From Planctomycetaceae bacterium (GTDB lineage: Bacteria; Planctomycetota; Planctomycetia; Planctomycetales; Planctomycetaceae): a stretch of 64,000 nucleotides of DNA. The position numbers and the translations under genes were made by a program. Below the pieces are notes generated by a model, which saw nothing but the letters and a program-made list of their open reading frames with translations, had not been told where the DNA came from and did not search any database. This document shows positions 18,451-27,916 of the stretch, one piece after another. Within the stretch, counting starts at the first letter, position 1; each line of letters starts with the position of its first letter. Location of the stretch: NCBI GenBank assembly GCA_024742875.1, contig JANSXP010000022.1, forward strand, positions 31,094 through 95,093. Direction: 5' to 3'.

Positions 18451-19107
18451 ATGCAGCAGGAATTTCCTCAACGCGAAGCAGTGGTCCTGGTTGCCCAGGC
18501 GGAGCAGTTTGACGCTGTGGCGTCGGGTGTTCGGTTCGAGATGCTCACGTTTCTGATTGCGGCCGGCCCATGTTCCATCGCTGTGCTGGCCGCTCAGATG
18601 GACCGTCGAGCGGATGGGCTGTATCACCATGTCCGCAGGCTGGTGGCTGCCGGGCTCATTCGCGAAGTGGGATTCCGCAAGTCCGGGCGGCAGGTGGAGA
18701 CCATTTACGATTCTGTCGCCGACCATTTTCAGTTTGACGTGGATTTTCAGACAGGCCGGAACGTTGAGCGGATCCTTCAACTGATGAAAGCCACCCTTCG
18801 CCGCAGCGAACGCATCGTCACCGACGCGATCGACGCAGGTGTGGTGAGTTTCGAGGAAGGCAGCCGCAACGCGTTCATCCGCGGAGACACGGCCTGGCTG
18901 ACCGACAGAGATCTGCAGAAGGTGATTGGCCATCTGCAGGCCATCATCGACATTTTTGAACGAGGACGACGACAGCGTGAAGGCGATCTGTTTGCCATCA
19001 CGTTTAATCTGTCGCCTCTGGTCCGACGTCGCACGGCGAATGCGGAACCTGAACCTGCTGCCGGCAGGAACAAACCTACTCACTCACGACGAAAGAAAAA
19101 GAAATGA
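18451..19107 (+). CDS. ArsR-like winged-helix transcriptional regulator
   Basis: 218 residues. The N-terminal winged helix (about 20-90) shows the ArsR/HTH_20 pattern: RFEMLTFLIAAGPCSIAVLAAQM, then GLYHHVRRLVAAGLIREVG. The C-terminal half is predicted helical, and the tail is very basic (HSRRKKKK). No metal-binding Cys pair of the ArsR type is seen, so the ligand is unknown. The stop overlaps the start of the S41 peptidase gene by ATGA, so the two are coupled and probably functionally linked. Confidence 0.82.
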   Translation: MQQEFPQREAVVLVAQAEQFDAVASGVRFEMLTFLIAAGPCSIAVLAAQMDRRADGLYHHVRRLVAAGLIREVGFRKSGRQVETIYDSVADHFQFDVDFQTGRNVERILQLMKATLRRSERIVTDAIDAGVVSFEEGSRNAFIRGDTAWLTDRDLQKVIGHLQAIIDIFERGRRQREGDLFAITFNLSPLVRRRTANAEPEPAAGRNKPTHSRRKKKK

Positions 19108-20486
19108 ACAACGGAAGTACACACGATCCCAGGCTGCGGCCGGGGTGGTTCGCTGTGCTGGGGCTGACCGTCGCAATTTCGTCCGTCGGCGATGCCAGCG
19201 GTCAGACGGCGGACCTCGACGCCAAAGCCACAACGGCCACCAAAGCGGATGCTCAGGTCGCGGACAACGTGAACCTGGCGTCGTTCGATAAGGTCTGGGA
19301 AATTGTCCGCGACAATCACTGGGAAGAAGATTTTGGCGGCGTGGACTGGGATCAGGCGCGAAAAGATCTGCGTCCCAAAGTGGCGGCCGCCAAAACGACG
19401 GCCGAGGCCCGCAAAGTCCTGCAGGAACTAATCGGCCGCCTGAAAGTCTCGCATTTTGGCATCATACCCTCGGACGCATACAGCACCATCAATGAAGGCA
19501 CGGATGCGGCGACAGGCACCGGCGGAGAAGCGGGCTTCACAGTCCGCCTGCGGAACAATCTGGTGACCATCGCCTCCGTGACCCCCGGCTCGAGCGCTGA
19601 CAAAGCGGGCGTGAAGCCGGGCTGGACCATTCATCAGGTGGCCGGCAAAACGCACGATGAACTGCTGGAGTCCGCCACAAAAGCCAGCAGCACAGGCCCC
19701 GACCGACTCGACACCACCGTGGGACTGCTGGGCGAGCGACTCAATCGCGGGGCTCCCGGCAAGACCAGGACGATCGAATTCAAAGACTACGAAGGCAACA
19801 TCCAGAGCATTGATATTGTGATGGAAAAGGCAGACGGCACGATGGCTAAGTTTGGCCATCTGCCAAAGATGCGCGTGGACTATGAAACGCGTCAGCTGCC
19901 CGAAGACGTGACCTACTTCTCTTTCAATCTGTTCTTTGACCCACCCAACGTCATGCCCGCATTCCGTGCGGCCGTGGAACAGGCGCGTGAGTCCAAGGGT
20001 CTGGTGATCGACCTGCGCGGCAACCATGGCGGCATTGCCGGAATGACATTCGGCATGGCGTCTGCGTTTGCCACCGAAGCGGGCAAAATGGGCGTGATGA
20101 AGATGCGAACTCAGGAGATGACGTTCCCGCTGTTCCCCCCACTGGAGCCCTACACCGGCCCCGTCGCCGTGCTGATTGACGAATGCTCCATTTCTTCGGC
20201 CGAAATCATGTCCGGCGGCATGCAGGATAAGCAACTGGCCCGCCTGTTTGGCACCACGACCGCTGGCCTGGCCCTGCCGTCAACAGTTGTGGAACTGCCC
20301 AACGGTGACCGACTGCAGTATGCCTTCGCCACTTACACCAGTGCGTCCGGCAAAGTTCTGGAGGGCGTCGGCGTCGTCCCCGACGAGCAGATTGCTCCCG
20401 GGCAGCAGCAGTTGAAGGAAAATCCTGATCCGGTTCTGTCCCGAGCCGTTGAGTGGATCACCGAGCAGGACTCCACAAAACCGTAG
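19104..20486 (+). CDS. Exported S41-family (tail-specific) peptidase
   Basis: 460 residues with a hydrophobic N-terminal segment (WFAVLGLTVAISSVGDASG) for export. A helical N-domain (60-115) is followed by a PDZ domain (about 135-215, GEAGFTVRLRNNLVTIASVTPGS), then the S41 core (about 270-440). The core holds GLVIDLRGNHGG and the Ser nucleophile motif CSISSAEIMSGGMQ, in the DECS context. Processing or degradation of periplasmic proteins is inferred from the family. The start codon overlaps the upstream regulator's stop (ATGA). Confidence 0.88.
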   Translation: MNNGSTHDPRLRPGWFAVLGLTVAISSVGDASGQTADLDAKATTATKADAQVADNVNLASFDKVWEIVRDNHWEEDFGGVDWDQARKDLRPKVAAAKTTAEARKVLQELIGRLKVSHFGIIPSDAYSTINEGTDAATGTGGEAGFTVRLRNNLVTIASVTPGSSADKAGVKPGWTIHQVAGKTHDELLESATKASSTGPDRLDTTVGLLGERLNRGAPGKTRTIEFKDYEGNIQSIDIVMEKADGTMAKFGHLPKMRVDYETRQLPEDVTYFSFNLFFDPPNVMPAFRAAVEQARESKGLVIDLRGNHGGIAGMTFGMASAFATEAGKMGVMKMRTQEMTFPLFPPLEPYTGPVAVLIDECSISSAEIMSGGMQDKQLARLFGTTTAGLALPSTVVELPNGDRLQYAFATYTSASGKVLEGVGVVPDEQIAPGQQQLKENPDPVLSRAVEWITEQDSTKP

Positions 20487-20642
20487 GATCCGCCGATCAC
20501 GGTGTCGCATCGCCCACCCTTCTGTTCATGGGAATGCGGCCTGGTCTGATGAAAAACTGAACAGAGAAACACGCGTCGTGGGCCAAACACGAATTGCTTT
20601 TTACTGCAACGATACGAACTGCAACTTGTTTCAGGAGATACG

Positions 20643-21407
20643 ATGAAATCTTTCCGAACTGTACTGACCTGTGCTCTGGCCGTTGCGGCCACGGGCTCTG
20701 CCGCTTTCGCTCAGGCGACCGCCACACTGCCAAGTGCTCAGGAAGTGCTGGCAAAGTATGTGGAAGTGACGGGCGGCGAAGCCGTGCTCAAGAACCTGAA
20801 GTCGCGCACTGTCAAAGGCAAAATGATGATCAAGGAAGCCGGCATCGGCGGTACGATCGTCAGCATGGCGGCGGCAGGTGGGAAGTCTTACACCGAAGTC
20901 AACATTGATGGCATCGGCAAAGAGCTGCAGGGCAGCGATGGCGAAACCTACTGGGCTGTGTCCAACTTTACCGGCACCCGTATTCTGGAAGGTGCAGAGA
21001 AGGATCAGGTTGTCAAAGAGAACGACTTCCTGTCTGACCTGCATCCCGAAAAATACTACGAGTCCATGAAGGTCACCGGCACCGAAAAAGTGGGCGATGA
21101 CGAATGCTACAAGGTGGAGAAGAAGAAAAAGGACGGCGACGTCCAGACCGACTTCTACTCTGTCAAAACCGGCCTGCTGGTAAAATCTGTGATGCCCGTC
21201 ACCACGCCTGTTGGCAAGCTGGAAATCGTCACAATGGTCAGCGATTACCGCGACGTAAACGGCATGAAGATCAGCTTCAAGAGTGAGCAGAAGCTGCCGA
21301 ACAACATGACACAGTCCATCACGCTGGAGTCTGTTGAAATCAACAAGGACATCAGCGCTGACAAGTTCGCACTGCCGGAGACCATTCAGAAGATGAAGGA
21401 CAAATAG
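20643..21407 (+). CDS. Exported LolA/outer-membrane lipoprotein-sorting-like protein
   Basis: 254 residues. Signal peptide 1-23 ends AAFAQ. The mature protein has the single-domain beta fold pattern of the LolA/LppX-like group: VLAKYVEVTGGEAVLKN at the start, alternating strands, and SDYRDVNGMKISFK near the end. The same plan occurs in the protein at 31726-32448 (YVKAKGGEQRL; SDYRPIAGVLVPFK), so the two are paralogues. A role in binding lipophilic ligands is inferred. A strong terminator follows. Confidence 0.8.
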   Translation: MKSFRTVLTCALAVAATGSAAFAQATATLPSAQEVLAKYVEVTGGEAVLKNLKSRTVKGKMMIKEAGIGGTIVSMAAAGGKSYTEVNIDGIGKELQGSDGETYWAVSNFTGTRILEGAEKDQVVKENDFLSDLHPEKYYESMKVTGTEKVGDDECYKVEKKKKDGDVQTDFYSVKTGLLVKSVMPVTTPVGKLEIVTMVSDYRDVNGMKISFKSEQKLPNNMTQSITLESVEINKDISADKFALPETIQKMKDK

Positions 21408-21441
21408 TCCTTCTGCGGACTATTCGCGGATCATCTGCACG

Positions 21442-21474
21442 AACCTCGACGCTGTGACAGCGTCGAGGTTTTTT
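21442..21474 (+). terminator. Strong intrinsic terminator after the LolA-like gene
   Basis: A perfect 13-bp stem, AACCTCGACGCTG (21442-21454) with CAGCGTCGAGGTT (21458-21470), a TGA loop and a run of six T. It lies 35 bases downstream of the stop codon. Confidence 0.93.
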
Positions 21475-21649
21475 GCTGCGCGAAAGCGAATCGAGGCGCG
21501 GACGCTAGGCCATCATCGCCGCTGTCCCGGGACACCGGGCCGTCCGGTTGCACGCGCGGGGACTGATCGTACATGATGCAAAAACTGCGCCCCGCTGATT
21601 CCCTCCACAGTCTCCCCCTCATTGTTCCCTCCGTGCCCTGGCCCCCAGC

Positions 21650-24301
21650 ATGTCACATCCACTCCCGCTCCTGCCTGCGGCATTTGCCGTTTTTTGCCTC
21701 ACTTCGTCTGCTCACGCACAGCGGCATGTCGTTCTGGATGCACCTGTCGGCACCGCGGTAGACCGATCGCTGGACAATCAGCCAGTTCAGCTGCGAAACC
21801 CGCAGGAGGCCAGTTGGACGGCCGACACGGCAGCCGCCTTTATTTACAACCCGGCCACCGGCCGATCCACGGCCAACACATCGGCCCTGCAGCTGGGACC
21901 GGAGACTCACATTGTGGTGCCATATCGCATTGCTCTGCCGGACACTTCGCCCAGGACATCAGACAGCCACGGCCTGACGCTGGAGTGTTTTGTGAAAGCG
22001 CAGCAGGTGCCGACCGGCAACATACGTTTGCTGAGCAAATCCCGCAGTGACGATTCGGCCGCCCAGATGGCGGTCGGTCTGAAGCGACTGCATAACTTCA
22101 AGCAATCCTACTGGGGAGGATTCTGGAATAGTCCACGTGACAACGTCAGCTGGACGGTCGGCCACTACATCACCACCGCCAGACTGCGAAGTGACGATCT
22201 CGGCTGGCATCATCTGGCCATCGTGTACGACCCGGATGCGGCCACAGTCTCTACGTGGCTGGATCACTGGCTGTGTCATACAGAGTCTGTCGCTGCGATC
22301 GACTGGGACGCCGGCGAAATCATCCTCGGCCAGCACCCCGATGCGCGTGTCCCTCTGACAGGCCTGATCGATGACCTGCGGATCACTCCTGCCGTCCTGT
22401 CACCGGCTGACTTCCTTAGAGCGGTTGATGAGCCGCTGCGAGAGGTCAACTTTCGCTCTCCGGATACCGTGCTGCCAGCCGCGAGCGGCTACATCGATGT
22501 CCGCGAAGGGTTTGGGGCCGTGGGCGACGGGCAGCACGATGACACGGCCGCTTTTGCAAGCGCCTTTCGCAATCTGGCCAACCAGCACGTGGCCCATTTT
22601 CGCACGCTCTACATTCCTCCGGGGGAATACAAAATCTCCAGGCGGCTGCACTGCAACCGATTCATCAATGTGCAGGGCGCCGGGGTGGACCAGACTGTGA
22701 TTCGGCTGGTCGATGGAGCGGACGGCTTCGACGATCCAGATAACGCGGAACCCGTGATTCGTGCCAGCAGCACGCGGACAGCACCGGGCACCAACAAACG
22801 GGTCAACGGCAGCTCGATTGGTCTGTACTTTGCCGACCTGACCATCAACACGGGCAGCCGCAATCCCGGGGCAACGGGCATCGAATACCACAGCAATAAT
22901 CACGGTTCGATGGAACGTGTTCGCATTGTCAGTGAAGACAGACTGGGGGCGGTGGCGCTGGATCTGTCCCACAAAACCAATGGTCCGGCATTGATCAGCG
23001 ACGTTGATCTGGTGGGCTTTGACAGGGGCATTCTGATCAAGCATTCCGAATACAGCATGACGCTGGAAAACGTCAGACTGTCAGAGCAGCGACAGGCCGG
23101 GATCGTCAACGAAGGCAACATTCTGGCCATTCGCAAACTGAACAGTCGCAACAGTGTCCCTGCGATCATCAGTGCGGGCCCGGGCAGCATGCTGACTCTG
23201 CTGGACAGTCAACTGACGGGCGGCAACCTCGATGCAACGGCCATCACGTCCGACGGCGCGTTTTATGGTCGACACATTGTCGTTGGCGGCTATGGCACCA
23301 CACTCCGCAAGCGTGTTGTCCGCTGGAACGGCTGGAAACAGAAACCGGCCATGGAGTGGGAAGACGGGCCCGTTCTGACGGGCGACATCGACGAATGGTG
23401 GGGCGACCAGGCCACCACGCCGTTTACCGATTCTGCAACAGGCTCGTTGAAACTTCCCATAGAAGAAACGCCCGCCCCCGTCGCTCTGCAGCCACACCAA
23501 TGGGCTGTCGCAAGCGACTACCAGCACCTTGTTGATGATGGCGACTGGACAGCGGCCCTGCAGGCGGCCATTGACTGCGGACTGCCCGGGCTGGTGCTGC
23601 CCAATGGCCGCTACCAGGTGACCGGCACGCTCAAAGCACGCGGCTCACTGCAGCGAATTCACGGCATGAAGGGCACACTGTCGCGTCCGAAAGACAGCAC
23701 CACGGATCGGCCGCTGCTGCAAATCGCCTACGAGTCCTCGGAGCGTGAGCTGGTGATTGAGCACCTGGATATCGCAGGCCGTCTGCATCATGAATCCCCG
23801 GCCACGCTGTCGCTGCAGCACAGCAATCCAGCCACCTACACCACCGCCGCGGGCGTGGGCAAACTGTTTCTGGAAGGCGTGCAGTCAGACGGCTGGAAGT
23901 TTCAGCACCCTCAGAGCATTTGGTGCCGACAGTGGAATCCGGAGGCGCACGGCCCTGGCCCTGTGATTGTCAGTCATGGAGCCACCATCTGGAGTCTGGG
24001 CTTCAAGACAGAATACGAAAGCAGCAAACTGTGGGCCTTTGACGGAGCGAGGACAGAAATTCTGGGCGGCTTCGTTTACCCCGTCAAAAAAGGCATTCCG
24101 CAGGATCGACCCGTGTTTCGCCATGTGGATTCTGACTTCAGTGGCATCTGGGGCATGAGTGTTTATGTGGCCAACCATAAGGTGCAGGTTGAGGACACGC
24201 GCGGCGACGAGACAGTCCGCACCACGACCGACACGGGCGGCAGCTGGGCAAAAGCCAGATACCGCATGGACCTGTACTCCAATGCGACAGGGAACGACTG
24301 A
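21650..24301 (+). CDS. Exported LamG / pectate-lyase-fold (beta-helix) protein
   Basis: 883 residues. Signal peptide to about 24 (SSAHAQ). A LamG/concanavalin-like domain spans about 25-260 (LTLECFVKA; GWHHLAIVYDP; TGLIDDLRI). A right-handed beta-helix of the pectate-lyase-3 type begins near 280 with its hallmark FGAVGDGQHDDTAAF and LYIPPGEYKIS. A second such opening, DDGDWTAALQAAIDCGLPGLVLPNGRYQVTGT, starts near 625. It is probably a secreted polysaccharide-active protein; the substrate is unknown. The stop overlaps the next start by one base (TGATG). Confidence 0.85.
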   Translation: MSHPLPLLPAAFAVFCLTSSAHAQRHVVLDAPVGTAVDRSLDNQPVQLRNPQEASWTADTAAAFIYNPATGRSTANTSALQLGPETHIVVPYRIALPDTSPRTSDSHGLTLECFVKAQQVPTGNIRLLSKSRSDDSAAQMAVGLKRLHNFKQSYWGGFWNSPRDNVSWTVGHYITTARLRSDDLGWHHLAIVYDPDAATVSTWLDHWLCHTESVAAIDWDAGEIILGQHPDARVPLTGLIDDLRITPAVLSPADFLRAVDEPLREVNFRSPDTVLPAASGYIDVREGFGAVGDGQHDDTAAFASAFRNLANQHVAHFRTLYIPPGEYKISRRLHCNRFINVQGAGVDQTVIRLVDGADGFDDPDNAEPVIRASSTRTAPGTNKRVNGSSIGLYFADLTINTGSRNPGATGIEYHSNNHGSMERVRIVSEDRLGAVALDLSHKTNGPALISDVDLVGFDRGILIKHSEYSMTLENVRLSEQRQAGIVNEGNILAIRKLNSRNSVPAIISAGPGSMLTLLDSQLTGGNLDATAITSDGAFYGRHIVVGGYGTTLRKRVVRWNGWKQKPAMEWEDGPVLTGDIDEWWGDQATTPFTDSATGSLKLPIEETPAPVALQPHQWAVASDYQHLVDDGDWTAALQAAIDCGLPGLVLPNGRYQVTGTLKARGSLQRIHGMKGTLSRPKDSTTDRPLLQIAYESSERELVIEHLDIAGRLHHESPATLSLQHSNPATYTTAAGVGKLFLEGVQSDGWKFQHPQSIWCRQWNPEAHGPGPVIVSHGATIWSLGFKTEYESSKLWAFDGARTEILGGFVYPVKKGIPQDRPVFRHVDSDFSGIWGMSVYVANHKVQVEDTRGDETVRTTTDTGGSWAKARYRMDLYSNATGND

Positions 24302-24639
24302 TGACATCTGTTCCGCAGACGATTCTGTGGCTCGATGACGAACGCGATCCGCGGCTGCCCAGGTGGCAGACACATCTGCCGGATGAAGCGGCGGACGTCG
24401 TCTGGGTCCAGACCTTCGAGCAGTTTGTCACGCACATCGAGACAAACGGACTTCCGGCTGCCGTCTGCTTTGACCACGACCTGGGGCAGCCCCAAAGCGG
24501 CCTGGACGCGGCCAAATGGCTGACGCAGTATTGCCTGAAGCACGGGCGATCGCTGCCTTGATGGAGTGTGCACAGCGCCAATCCCATCGGACGCAAAAAT
24601 ATCGAGTCGCTGCTGCAAACGTTCGAACGACTGATATGA
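24301..24639 (+). pseudogene. Cyclic-phosphate-processing receiver-like protein interrupted by in-frame TGA
   Basis: From ATG 24301 the frame encodes 86 residues with the receiver-like signature of the cREC family: ILWLDDERDPR, an acidic cluster, and FDHDLGQPQSGLDAAKWL. It stops at TGA 24559-24561. The same frame then continues WSVHSANPIGRKNIESLL for 25 codons to a second TGA at 24637. The HSANP.G.NI block is the conserved C-terminal part of the family, so the first TGA lies inside the domain; one base change (GGA to TGA) would explain it. Alternatives are a sequencing error or read-through. The gene overlaps the beta-helix gene by one base. Confidence 0.7.
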
Positions 24640-24671
24640 GCAGCACGGATGCCGGCGGCCCCGCTGGCCAG

Positions 24672-25391
24672 TCAGCCTCCCGGATTCTCAACGTCGTCGA
24701 TTGGATGACCAGTCTCATCGAGCCAGCCCTGCAGTCCCGCCAGGAACTCCGCAGGAGCGTGCTCGATCACAAACACACCGGCGGACGTCTGCCTCGCCAC
24801 CAGACTCCTCCGCGGCTGTTTTGGCGGAAACGCGCGTTTCTGCAGCCACATCAGCAGGATGATCGCCACGACAAACAGCAAGCCATTCAGCGATTCCGGA
24901 AATGGCGTATCGATCCCTTCCACCACGGTCCAGATGAGCAAGGCGAGGCCAATCGCCGGAGCGTATCGCAACACATCCCGGAAGAACCGTTTGCTTTTCA
25001 AAGCGCGCCCCCGACGTGAGTACGCAATCGTCAGCCGAGTTGTGGGAATGAACCAGGCCACCACAACATCAGACAGCAGCACGACGGAGCAGAACAGCAG
25101 GACGAATACAGAAAGAGGAAGTTCGTCAGGCATCAGAAAGACGCCGCCAGAGAGCAGGACGACCGGTATCCAGAGTAAACCGCGTACCGATCCGGGCCAG
25201 CAGTGCAGTCGCAGACGATCTGTATTGCGACGTTCTCTGACTGACGTGCGATCTCCGGTCAACCAGCAGATGTGCGACAAATCGACCTGTCTGCCGCACA
25301 GCAGCAGATCCCCTTCGACACGGACGGTCGACAGATCATCGTCCACGTTGTGCGGCTGAGCCGGTGCAGTGAAGGGATTGTCCTGGGACAT
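24672..25391 (-). CDS. NPF.AP-family membrane protein (dispersed member)
   Basis: 239 residues, started at the ATG giving MSQDNPFTAP, which matches the N-termini of four paralogues at 50.9-53.9 kb. Shared features: NPF.AP start, VEGDLLLCGRQVDLSHICWLTG block (about 20-45), a basic segment, four hydrophobic segments, and the C-terminal block AGVFVIEHAPAEFLAGL. Function unknown and no named family is recognised. The longer upstream frame contains an unrelated Arg-rich stretch and was not used. Confidence 0.78.
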   Translation of the reverse strand: MSQDNPFTAPAQPHNVDDDLSTVRVEGDLLLCGRQVDLSHICWLTGDRTSVRERRNTDRLRLHCWPGSVRGLLWIPVVLLSGGVFLMPDELPLSVFVLLFCSVVLLSDVVVAWFIPTTRLTIAYSRRGRALKSKRFFRDVLRYAPAIGLALLIWTVVEGIDTPFPESLNGLLFVVAIILLMWLQKRAFPPKQPRRSLVARQTSAGVFVIEHAPAEFLAGLQGWLDETGHPIDDVENPGG

Positions 25392-25520
25392 TGGTTCTGG
25401 CCTGTCGGTGCCGCACCATTTGCAAACGCTGATCGCACCAGCGCTTCGCGAGCGGCGTAATCGTCTCAGGTCCCCGGGACGATCGCCAGTGGACATTACG
25501 CAGCAACGTCCCGACACACA

Positions 25521-25710
25521 GATCAGCCGCTGGGCGCTAGCCCCCGGTTATGCGACATGGTCGAGCGGCCTGACTGTTCCCCGCCGGTTGTGCGACATGG
25601 TCGTTCAACCTCGTTGATACCCGCACGCTGCCAAAATTTTGCGGAACCGGGAACGCGAACCAATCAGGCGTGCACACGAAAACCGGCGGCTAGCTCCCGG
25701 CGGCTGATTC
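25521..25710. repeat. Inverted-repeat element, MITE-like
   Basis: The left arm at 25521-25550 (GATCAGCCGCTGGGCGCTAG...) and the right arm at 25681-25710 are imperfect inverted repeats of about 30 bp flanking 130 bp. Inside are two direct copies of a CCGGTT(A/G)TGCGACATGGTCG unit, near 25545 and 25581. No open frame of note is enclosed. GGGCGCTAGCCCCCGG-type arms resemble dispersed planctomycete repeats, recalled rather than checked. Confidence 0.6.
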
Positions 25711-25731
25711 GCCTTGTTCCAAAACCCTGCC

Positions 25732-26223
25732 TCACTCTGACGCCAAAGGTTCGAAGCGTTGTTCGGCACGGTTCTTTCTGACGTTGCCCGCATCGAAGGC
25801 CCGCCCGTTCATCGCCAGATACACGCCAGGGGGCTTGGACTGCAGAACGCCCACCGCGCAGCCAATGTTGAAGACAGCGTCGGTCACCCGAAAGCGGGCA
25901 GGGATCATCGATCCAGTCAGCACGATCACCTTGTCGGGAATGCCCATGAGGGCCTCGGCCGTGTTGGCCATGGTGTCCGTGCCGTGCGTGATGAGGATGT
26001 GGCGAGCAGGATCGGCCGCCACGCGTTCGCGGACGAGTTGCCGATCTTCGTCCGTCATCTCCAGGCTGTCTTTACGCATCAAAGACTCGATGTCGTAATC
26101 GAAAGCCACAATGGCATCGTCAAACACGATTTTGATCTGCGGTTCGCCCACGGTGAAGTCGCTGCGGGCATCGAAATACACCTTGTCGATGGTGCCACCA
26201 CAGGAGTAGATACGAATCTGCAT
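25732..26223 (-). CDS. Short asparaginase-family protein (N-terminal domain only)
   Basis: 163 residues, half the length of type I/II asparaginases. It contains both threonine motifs of the N-terminal domain: IYSCGGTIDKVYFD (nucleophile Thr about 11) and ITHGTDTMANTA (Thr-Asp about 82-83), then VLTGSMIPARF. The C-terminal domain that completes dimer contacts in classical enzymes is absent. Such single-domain forms are known, but their substrate is uncertain. ATG 26223 begins the conserved fold; the longer frame adds an unrelated Ser/Arg-rich stretch. Confidence 0.82.
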   Translation of the reverse strand: MQIRIYSCGGTIDKVYFDARSDFTVGEPQIKIVFDDAIVAFDYDIESLMRKDSLEMTDEDRQLVRERVAADPARHILITHGTDTMANTAEALMGIPDKVIVLTGSMIPARFRVTDAVFNIGCAVGVLQSKPPGVYLAMNGRAFDAGNVRKNRAEQRFEPLASE

Positions 26224-26341
26224 GAGCGGACGCCGGACACGGTGAAACGGGGGGACTGCATCGGACAGCCATCGTGCTGACAGCTGGCCCGGAAAGCGAC
26301 GGAAGATACCGCTCAGCGGCGTCCAGGTGAACCAGCTGAGC

Positions 26342-27295
26342 CTACTTTCCGCCGAAAACCAGCTCCAGTTCCTGCTCTTCGCGGAGTCGGCGGGATTTGA
26401 TCTTGATGGTGTCTTTGATCTGGCTGGCCGCACCAGGAATCAGCACCACCAGTTGAACGCGGTTGCCACGCACTTTGACCACTTCCCCGCCCGAAATGGG
26501 CCGCAGTTTATTGTCTTCGTCTGTATAAAATGACGTCGATTTGAACTGCGGCCGCTTGTCCAGCGGAATGCGACGCTGGAAGGTATCTGTGCCGCGCACA
26601 TCGCCGGACAGGTCGCTCAGGCGATAGCGTTCCAGACCTTCGGGAAGCCGCACTTCGATGATGATGCGATAGGACTCTCGCGGCTGGGGGCGAGCGGGCG
26701 ACGTCCACGCCGTGAAACTGCCTTTCGTGACGGCCAGGCCCGCCTCAGGCAGTCGGAACAGAAAACTGGCCTGCGTGGCCACGTCTTCCACATCTTCCGT
26801 GCCGCCAATCGCAGACAGATCGTCCAGGTTGTTGGTTTCGAGGATGCCGTTGTCCACGGCCTTGAGGCTGTTACTGATCTGGCTGAGTTTGGACGGCTGC
26901 TCGACCTCTTCCAGCAGCATCGTGGGAAGTTCTTCAAACGGGTTCTCGTCCTGCACTTCCTGATCGTCCAGCCGAGCCCTGATCGCGACAACCGTCTGAT
27001 CCTGATCGAGCAGATGATGGCCGAACAGAACAAACAGACCGGCCGCCATCACATAGCCCACAATATGCAGCCCCAGCGACATGTAATAACCAACGGCCGC
27101 AGAACTGGTCAGCACGTCACGAGCCGTGGGGGCTTCGTCGTCGTCAGCGAAGCTGTTGCCCGCGCCGCTCACGGCCGGAGCCGGGGACGGAACGACGGTC
27201 GTTGCCAGAGCCGCGGGGTCGCGTCGGCGCGTAAAGTCTGCAAACTCCGGTACCGGAGTCGGGACGATCGCTGCGTTGGGAAGATCCGTTGACAT
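26342..27295 (-). CDS. Hypothetical single-pass membrane protein
   Basis: 317 residues from ATG 27295; a TTG 18 bases upstream is the alternative. A Pro/Ala-rich cytosolic stretch (1-75) leads to one membrane segment (about 80-105, YYMSLGLHIVGYVMAAGLFVLF). An acidic extracytoplasmic domain follows, with LPEGLERYRLSDLSGDVRGTD and a basic C-terminus (IKSRRLREEQELELVF). No family recognised. Confidence 0.65.
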   Translation of the reverse strand: MSTDLPNAAIVPTPVPEFADFTRRRDPAALATTVVPSPAPAVSGAGNSFADDDEAPTARDVLTSSAAVGYYMSLGLHIVGYVMAAGLFVLFGHHLLDQDQTVVAIRARLDDQEVQDENPFEELPTMLLEEVEQPSKLSQISNSLKAVDNGILETNNLDDLSAIGGTEDVEDVATQASFLFRLPEAGLAVTKGSFTAWTSPARPQPRESYRIIIEVRLPEGLERYRLSDLSGDVRGTDTFQRRIPLDKRPQFKSTSFYTDEDNKLRPISGGEVVKVRGNRVQLVVLIPGAASQIKDTIKIKSRRLREEQELELVFGGK

Positions 27296-27916
27296 AAACA
27301 ACCGCTTGGCCAATTCGGCAGGTGACAGTCTCAGGTGTCTCTCATGATAGTCTTTCCACTACCAATAAGTCGACAACCCGTTCCTGATCGCGTGCCCGGA
27401 AAGCGGGTTTCGCTGCAAAATCGATGGTTTTGGCGGCGAATTCGCGCGTTTGGCGTGGTCGGGCTCACGACAACGGGATTCAAACGAGACGGCCACAGGC
27501 ATTCGAGAATGACTTCACCGAGTCGCCCGGCTCCGGCCCACCGTTCCTGCTTGAGTGTCAAACTCATCCAAAACCACCTCAATTGTGCATTTTCAGCAAT
27601 CCGAATGGTCGCTTCTACTAAACCCAAGTGTTGCGCAACCACACAAAACACAGTGCCCAACAGGTATGTAACGTGACGAATTCTTAAGATACGGATAGGA
27701 TTCTGCCGCTTCGTGTTTTGAGCGAATCTGTGCTGGTGGAACAAAAAATGGCGTTTCGCAGGGTGCTGCCGGACATTCGGCGGATCGCCACAGAATCGCC
27801 CATTTTGGAGCCAACCCGCAAGGCACAAGCATCCGTCGATGGGCATGATCCGTTCCGTCCAGCGGGCATTGCCCTGTCCGGCGTCACCCCACAAAGACCT
27901 GTTTGAAGAGCCGTCT
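27296..27916. other. Divergent intergenic region before the RND-type exporter
   Basis: About 620 bp between divergent genes. Overlapping frames on both strands have no recognisable domain and look like chance frames. The upstream 78 bases would be coding if the exporter starts at ATG 27839 instead of GTG 27917. No terminator, riboswitch or repeat was identified. Confidence 0.4.
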
